DNA of 6,511 bases. It comes from Microcaldota archaeon (GTDB lineage: Archaea > Micrarchaeota > Micrarchaeia > CAILAH01). The notes beneath the pieces are model-generated. The model saw nothing but the letters and a program-made list of their open reading frames with translations, did no database searches and was not told the origin of the DNA. A program made the position numbers and the translations under genes. This document shows, in pieces, positions 1 through 2,717 of the stretch (position 1 is the first letter of the stretch; every line of letters starts with the position of its first letter). The stretch lies in contig JAOAKR010000037.1 in NCBI GenBank assembly GCA_026419815.1, positions 1 to 6,511 of the forward strand, written 5' to 3'.

Positions 1-382
1 GGTCAAGCAAGTTGAGGTATGAGCCCTTGCCAAGCGCAAGTACCTTTCCTCCCGCCTGCTTTACCCAGTCTTTGTATTCGCCTGCCCAGTCAATTATTAG
101 TGCGTTTGTGCCCCACACGAACGATGCCCGCGTGAGAAATGTCTTTATGAAATATGACTTGCCAGCACCGGATATCCCAACAACCGCGATGTGCGGGTTT
201 GCAACACCCTCATAGCTCCAATGGAACGGCTCATTGAATACAGCCGTCCTGCCTATGTAAATTGAGTTTGCCGGATCACCAGTTATGAGCTCCGCCGGTG
301 GCTCAGGCGGCCTACTCACAATGCCCCTTGACGCTATGTCCGAGCTGTAGAGCTTCCTGTTCTTTACGGTTATGACTCCCAT
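1..382 (-). CDS. VirB4/HerA-family conjugation-type ATPase, partial (N-terminal 127 residues)
   Basis: Read leftward from ATG at 382-380; the gene runs off the left edge, so only the N-terminus is visible. A P-loop (Walker A) GISGAGKSYFIKT lies at about residues 69-81. It is followed by the strand and motif ALIIDWAGEYKDWV (94-107), the usual 'D-x-x-GEY' stretch after Walker A in VirB4/TraC and HerA-type hexameric ATPases, and then YLNLLD, resembling the 'N-x-L' segment of the same families. Such ATPases power pilus assembly or DNA movement at the cytoplasmic membrane. The start is set by a GGTG site at 392-389, six nt upstream, whose first G is the last base of the preceding gene's TAG stop. 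Only about 65 residues precede the P-loop, whereas classical VirB4 has a domain of several hundred residues there, so this may be a short form. It is last in a run with a VirB2-like protein and two membrane proteins. A HerA-type translocase without a secretion role is possible, but the neighbours favour VirB4. Confidence 0.8.
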   Translation of the reverse strand, partial: MGVITVKNRKLYSSDIASRGIVSRPPEPPAELITGDPANSIYIGRTAVFNEPFHWSYEGVANPHIAVVGISGAGKSYFIKTFLTRASFVWGTNALIIDWAGEYKDWVKQAGGKVLALGKGSYLNLLD

Positions 383-388
383 TGCATA

Positions 389-392
389 CACC
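389..392 (-). promoter_or_regulatory. Shine-Dalgarno GGTG for the VirB4-like gene
   Basis: GGTG on the minus strand lies six nt before the ATG at 382 and overlaps the upstream TAG stop (394-392) by one base. It decides against the nearer ATG at 387-385, which is followed by an in-frame TAA within six codons. The overlap suggests translational coupling with the preceding gene. Confidence 0.65.
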
Positions 393-1195
393 TAATCGGT
401 CGCAGAAACGAGCTCATCATAGCTCACTGGCAGTGCACGCTCCCACTCAAGGCACAGTTCGGCGTCCTCCCCAGCGAGCTCAATGACCTCTGCGTTTAGG
501 TTGTTTGATAGGATCGCCTTGATTTCCTTGGCATTCGCTTTTGCCTTGTCAATCGCCTCCTTCGGGGTTATGCCCTTTGAGAGCGTCATCACATACATTA
601 CGCACGCCATCGGCTTGACGCCGCTCGCGAGCCGCTTGAGCAGGTTCTCGTTGAACTCCTTCTCCTTTTGCCACTTGTCAAGCTTTATCACGTCCGGCTC
701 AGCCTTCTCCATCTCACGCTTTATCCTAAGGCCGTACTCGTAAACCTTGGACTGTATGCTTTCCCTGTATGCAGTTATGTCCTTTGTCGCGATGAGCATA
801 TTGAACTTGACGGGCACGTGTATCGCACTCACTGCTGCCTCAAAGTCTTTTAGGTATACCTCGGCCCGCTCCTCACGCTTCCCAATTACCTCCTCGCGTT
901 CAGGTATGTTCACGAGCAAGAATTTTGCAGCCATATACTTATCCCCGCTTTTCTTGAGCACAACATCCTGGCCGGGCGGGAACGTGAATTCTCCTTTCCT
1001 GTATGTTATGCCCGCGGCCTTGGTTATGAGGGGGGTGAGGAAGTGCCCAAAGTATATGAATGCTCCTGTAAGGAGCGCAAGCAGCAGGCCAAGCACGAAA
1101 ACCGCTATGCCTGCCTGGAACAGGATAAAAAGGGCCACCGCTGTCACGAAAATGACACCAACTAGCATATACAGCTTTGGGATCCGTGCCGGCAT
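392..1195 (-). CDS. Membrane-anchored protein, second of a paralogous pair, possible VirB4 N-terminal-domain/PrgI-like component
   Basis: 267 residues from ATG at 1195. This start is chosen because GGTGA at 1205-1201 lies just before it; the in-frame GTG codons at 1207 and 1204 lie in or before that site. Two hydrophobic segments (about residues 9-28 and 30-50) sit at the N-terminus, followed by a soluble domain. It shares the order of motifs with the gene upstream: 'GDKYMAAKFL' (84-93), 'DFEAAVSAIHVPVKFNMLIA' (117-136), a charged helical stretch (about 145-190), a helix with 'AKANAKEIKAIL' (218-229), and a terminal 'CLEWE' (248-252). The phrase around 'F..++S.I..PVK' resembles the N-terminal domain of VirB4 proteins, and two short helices before a soluble part resemble PrgI-like proteins of conjugation operons. 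This assignment is by eye only. It is probably an inner-membrane partner of the downstream ATPase; no enzyme motif is visible. Confidence 0.75.
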   Translation of the reverse strand: MPARIPKLYMLVGVIFVTAVALFILFQAGIAVFVLGLLLALLTGAFIYFGHFLTPLITKAAGITYRKGEFTFPPGQDVVLKKSGDKYMAAKFLLVNIPEREEVIGKREERAEVYLKDFEAAVSAIHVPVKFNMLIATKDITAYRESIQSKVYEYGLRIKREMEKAEPDVIKLDKWQKEKEFNENLLKRLASGVKPMACVMYVMTLSKGITPKEAIDKAKANAKEIKAILSNNLNAEVIELAGEDAELCLEWERALPVSYDELVSATD

Positions 1196-1200
1196 TATTC

Positions 1201-1205
1201 TCACC
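1201..1205 (-). promoter_or_regulatory. Shine-Dalgarno GGTGA overlapping the upstream TGA stop
   Basis: The minus-strand GGTGA contains the TGA stop (1203-1201) of the preceding gene and lies five nt before the ATG at 1195. It fixes that ATG as the start of the second paralogue and implies coupled translation. Confidence 0.65.
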
Positions 1206-1962
1206 ACTCAGGGGAGAGGAATTCCCACTCAAAGCAGGACCTCATCCTATTCCTTGTAAGCTCATCAACATTCACCGACATACCGCCAGCAAATGTTGCC
1301 TTTATCTCACGTGCCTTGGTCTTCGCCGCGCTCAAGGCTGCATCACGGGACGGGCCGAACGCAGATGTGGCAACTATATACTCAACGGCCCGCGGGCGCT
1401 CAGACGCCTTGTACAGGCTGTCAAGCCGCCGCTCCCACATAAGCTTCTCGCGCTCAAGCACCTCTATGGCTCGCTCGTCCACCTTCTTCTTTTGGCGCTC
1501 GGCGGCAATCTTGTCCTCAAGCGCGGCCTTTTTCTCCTCAATGATCTTGGCATACCTTGTCATATCCCTCTCATAAAGTATTGCGGATATCTTCACCGGG
1601 TCCTTGATGCTTGATATTGAGCGCTCAAAATAGTGCGCATAATCGTTCATTTCCTCGCTATTCTTGTTGGTCATAGTCTCATAAACGTCCAAGTTCAGGA
1701 ACACCGTGGCGACATAGTCATCCCCTACGGGCTTGAATACTGCATCCTCGCTTGGCGAGATCTCAAATACGTAAGGCACTTGTATGTCTTTTTTTTGGAA
1801 GACGAGGAATGGGACGTATATGTTACCCCACCTGTAAAACAGGTATGCAAGCAGTGCGCACACTATTGAAAGCAGCGCTATGGGTGCAAACTGGCTTGCA
1901 AACAGGAGCAATACGCCTCCCGTACCCAGCGCCCCGTATGCAAGCGTCTCGTTGAGCTCCAT
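1201..1962 (-). CDS. Membrane-anchored protein with coiled coil, first of a paralogous pair in a conjugation-type operon
   Basis: 253 residues. ATG at 1962 follows GAGG (1972-1969) by six nt, and the gap after the pilin-like gene is nine nt. The N-terminus has two hydrophobic segments (about residues 10-28 and 29-44), then a domain starting near 'FEISPSEDAVFKPVGDDYVA' (66-85). The motif 'YFERSISSIKDPVKISAILY' (111-130) is followed by a highly charged helix, likely coiled coil (about 138-188), then 'VEYIVATSAF' (193-202), 'AAKTKAREIKATF' (212-224) and 'CFEWE' (243-247). The same blocks recur in the same order in the next gene, so the two arose by duplication, with this copy having a longer charged helix. 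Like its partner it resembles the N-terminal part of VirB4 plus a PrgI-like membrane anchor, which is inference. A run of eight A residues in its coding strand (1796-1789) does not break the frame. Confidence 0.75.
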   Translation of the reverse strand: MELNETLAYGALGTGGVLLLFASQFAPIALLSIVCALLAYLFYRWGNIYVPFLVFQKKDIQVPYVFEISPSEDAVFKPVGDDYVATVFLNLDVYETMTNKNSEEMNDYAHYFERSISSIKDPVKISAILYERDMTRYAKIIEEKKAALEDKIAAERQKKKVDERAIEVLEREKLMWERRLDSLYKASERPRAVEYIVATSAFGPSRDAALSAAKTKAREIKATFAGGMSVNVDELTRNRMRSCFEWEFLSPEW

Positions 1963-1971
1963 CGCATCCCT

Positions 1972-2313
1972 CTAAAGGAGCTTGTCGCACGTGTATTCGT
2001 AGGTTTCCAGGTCCATGCCAAACGCTCCTGCGGCAAGCTGTATCACGTAAGGTGCGCTGAACGTGAATATTAGGCCGATTACCGCACCTATGACCATCGT
2101 GGTCGCCCACACGTTAGTCCTGGAGCGCATCTCGGCACCCAGCACTTGGCCCGCAGCATACACGAGCCCGGCGAATACTATAACCACGAACGCAACTATC
2201 GGCATAAGCCCCCTTGCTTGGAAGCATACGTTGTTCACGGTCTCGCCTATCCCTGCAGAAACCATGGCTGAAAACGCGAGCACGAGCAATGCAACTGGAA
2301 TAACCCTTTCCAT
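1972..2313 (-). CDS. VirB2/TrbC-like small membrane protein, candidate conjugative pilin
   Basis: 113 residues from ATG at 2313. A GTG at 2322 is also in frame but lies inside the GGTGGT ribosome site, so ATG is preferred. A cleavable signal peptide is visible: residues 1-20, ending in 'AMVSA', an A-x-A type signal peptidase I site. Two transmembrane helices follow (about 36-57 and 68-92), separated by a short polar loop containing EMRSRTN, then a short tail. This is the architecture of VirB2/TrbC pilins and their archaeal counterparts in the Ced/Ted DNA-import systems. Cysteines at residues 30 and 109 lie on the same side of the membrane if both helices span it, so they could form a disulfide. 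It is the first gene of the operon, immediately behind the promoter, as expected for an abundant pilin. It lacks the class III (archaellin-type) signal of type IV pilins. Family assignment rests on topology plus context. Confidence 0.75.
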   Translation of the reverse strand: MERVIPVALLVLAFSAMVSAGIGETVNNVCFQARGLMPIVAFVVIVFAGLVYAAGQVLGAEMRSRTNVWATTMVIGAVIGLIFTFSAPYVIQLAAGAFGMDLETYEYTCDKLL

Positions 2314-2317
2314 TAGT

Positions 2318-2323
2318 ACCACC
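2318..2323 (-). promoter_or_regulatory. Shine-Dalgarno GGTGGT for the pilin-like gene
   Basis: The GGTG core (2323-2320) lies six nt before ATG 2313. The GTG within it would otherwise be read as an upstream in-frame start; its overlap with the ribosome site argues against that. Confidence 0.6.
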
Positions 2324-2345
2324 TTTTATGTAATCTGCGGTATAA

Positions 2346-2353
2346 TTTATAAA
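2346..2353 (-). promoter_or_regulatory. TATA box of the minus-strand conjugation-type operon
   Basis: TTTATAAA within an AT-rich block (2341-2355), reading leftward. Its centre is about 37 bp before the ATG at 2313, so transcription should begin near 2323-2326. This gives a leader of about 10-13 nt that barely includes the ribosome site. The octamer is palindromic, so direction is inferred from the gene downstream. Confidence 0.6.
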
Positions 2354-2358
2354 TACCT

Positions 2359-2374
2359 ACGGTAGAACGGTAGG
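2359..2374. repeat. Tandem 8-bp repeat next to the operon promoter, possible operator
   Basis: Two copies of ACGGTAG(A/G) lie head to tail (2359-2366 and 2367-2374), directly upstream of the TATA box of the minus-strand operon, where archaeal BRE elements and activator sites are found. The repetition is visible in the sequence; a regulatory role is a guess. Confidence 0.4.
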
Positions 2375-2378
2375 CCCA

Positions 2379-2436
2379 AGGCGATTTTTGAGCAGATATG
2401 GGGGTCTGCCGCCCCCACACCCCCAGGCGATTTTTG
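2379..2436. repeat. Intergenic element: 12-bp direct repeats flanking a G/C hairpin
   Basis: The 12-mer AGGCGATTTTTG occurs at 2379-2390 and again at 2425-2436. Between them is a hairpin with a 6-bp stem, TGGGGG (2399-2404) with CCCCCA (2412-2417), and a 7-nt loop, followed by another C-rich run (2420-2424). It resembles REP-like or small MITE-like intergenic repeats. On the plus strand each copy ends in a run of five T, so it might also stop transcription from the right. No coding potential is seen here. Confidence 0.5.
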
Positions 2437-2463
2437 GCCTTCGCATTAGCAGTGCTTAATAGG

Positions 2464-2467
2464 AAAA
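2464..2467 (-). terminator. Short T-run after tRNA-Lys
   Basis: Four T residues on the minus strand begin two nt after the discriminator base. Archaeal RNA polymerase stops at T-runs, but four is short, so this is a weak candidate. Confidence 0.3.
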
Positions 2468-2468
2468 G

Positions 2469-2599
2469 CGGGCCCGACGGGATTTCCAGCAGACGGTGCT
2501 CAGGTGCAGCCATAGCCGCATAGTGCACAGCTCCCTGCTTTGAACCCGTGACCTTCGGATTAAAAGTCCGCCGCTCTAGCCAAGCTGAGCTACGGGCCC
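2469..2599 (-). tRNA. tRNA-Lys (anticodon TTT) with intron in the T-loop
   Basis: The cloverleaf can be built by hand. The acceptor stem is GGGCCCG (2599-2593) with CGGGCCC (2476-2470), with discriminator G at 2469 and no encoded CCA. The D-arm is GCTC/GAGC with A14, G15 and GG in the loop. The anticodon loop is CTTTTAA (anticodon TTT, reading AAA and AAG), with a four-pair stem plus a G27/A43 mismatch. C48 is present to pair with G15. The T-stem is ACGGG/CCCGT. The T-loop is interrupted; removing 56 nt (2538-2483) restores the standard loop TTCAAAT and gives a 75-nt mature tRNA. G73 is the usual discriminator of archaeal tRNA-Lys. It transcribes leftward from a TATA box at 2624-2632, away from the big envelope gene. 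The same stretch can be read as a 98-codon frame, but that is an artefact of the tRNA. Confidence 0.93.
2483..2538 (-). other. 56-nt T-loop intron of tRNA-Lys (position 59/60), relaxed BHB
   Basis: A bulge-helix-bulge can be drawn around the junctions. T54-T55-C56-A57 of the exon (2544-2541) pair with intron TGGA (2488-2485), one pair being T/G. The 5' bulge is AA plus the first intron base, and the 3' bulge is AAT. Inside the intron GCAG (2538-2535) pairs with CTGC (2492-2489), and GTGCA (2528-2524) with TGCAC (2508-2504). Cutting after the second base of each bulge, as the archaeal tRNA endonuclease does, joins the exons to TTCAAAT. The junction could shift by one or two A residues without changing the product. 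The 5' bulge is two rather than three bases if the first intron G pairs, so the motif is not strictly canonical. Confidence 0.85.
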
Positions 2600-2623
2600 G
2601 CAAGGGCATTATACGCGCATATC

Positions 2624-2632
2624 CTTATATAT
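2624..2632 (-). promoter_or_regulatory. TATA box of the tRNA-Lys gene
   Basis: ATATATAAG on the minus strand, centred about 29 bp before the tRNA 5' end at 2599. Initiation 24-28 bp downstream would leave almost no 5' leader. Confidence 0.6.
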
Positions 2633-2668
2633 GTCTTGCCATCAGGGCTCCTCGCGGCTAAATAGAAA

Positions 2669-2678
2669 TATATATAAA
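2669..2678 (+). promoter_or_regulatory. TATA box of the envelope operon
   Basis: TATATATAAA preceded by the purine-rich AATAGAAA, a plausible BRE. The expected transcript start is near 2697-2702, 16-21 nt before ATG 2718. Because it lies inside the longest open frame, it argues against the in-frame ATG at 2631 being used. Confidence 0.65.
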
Positions 2679-2706
2679 CCCCCGAACACTCAAAATCCCT
2701 TACGTT

Positions 2707-2712
2707 GGGGGT
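2707..2712 (+). promoter_or_regulatory. Shine-Dalgarno-like GGGGGT before the 867-residue protein
   Basis: A G-rich site five nt before ATG 2718. It pairs imperfectly with the archaeal 16S tail, but with the TATA position it selects this start over 2631 and over the ATG at 2808, which has no visible ribosome site. Confidence 0.45.
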
Positions 2713-2717
2713 ATATT

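Noticed and set aside
483..1259. Plus-strand frames of 86 and 170 codons
   Set aside because: Antisense shadows of the two paralogous membrane proteins, which have ribosome sites, mutual similarity and operon context.
1789..1796. Run of eight A on the coding strand as a programmed frameshift site
   Set aside because: The frame continues through it into motifs shared with the paralogue, and no alternative product is evident. At most it is an error-prone stretch for sequencing.
1972..2313. Type IV (archaellin-like) pilin
   Set aside because: There is a signal peptidase I type A-x-A site and two transmembrane helices. The short charged leader followed by a single N-terminal helix, expected for class III prepilins, is absent.
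2399..2424. G-quadruplex on the minus strand
   Set aside because: Only two G5 tracts lie close together; a four-tract arrangement is missing and a simple hairpin explains the pattern better.
2313..2609. 98-codon minus-strand frame covering the tRNA region
   Set aside because: It runs straight through tRNA-Lys and its intron; the apparent protein is a translation of the tRNA, a common artefact.
2631..2717. Upstream in-frame ATG at 2631 as start of the large envelope protein
   Set aside because: The TATA box at 2669-2678 lies inside this stretch, so the transcript should begin after it, and no ribosome site precedes 2631.
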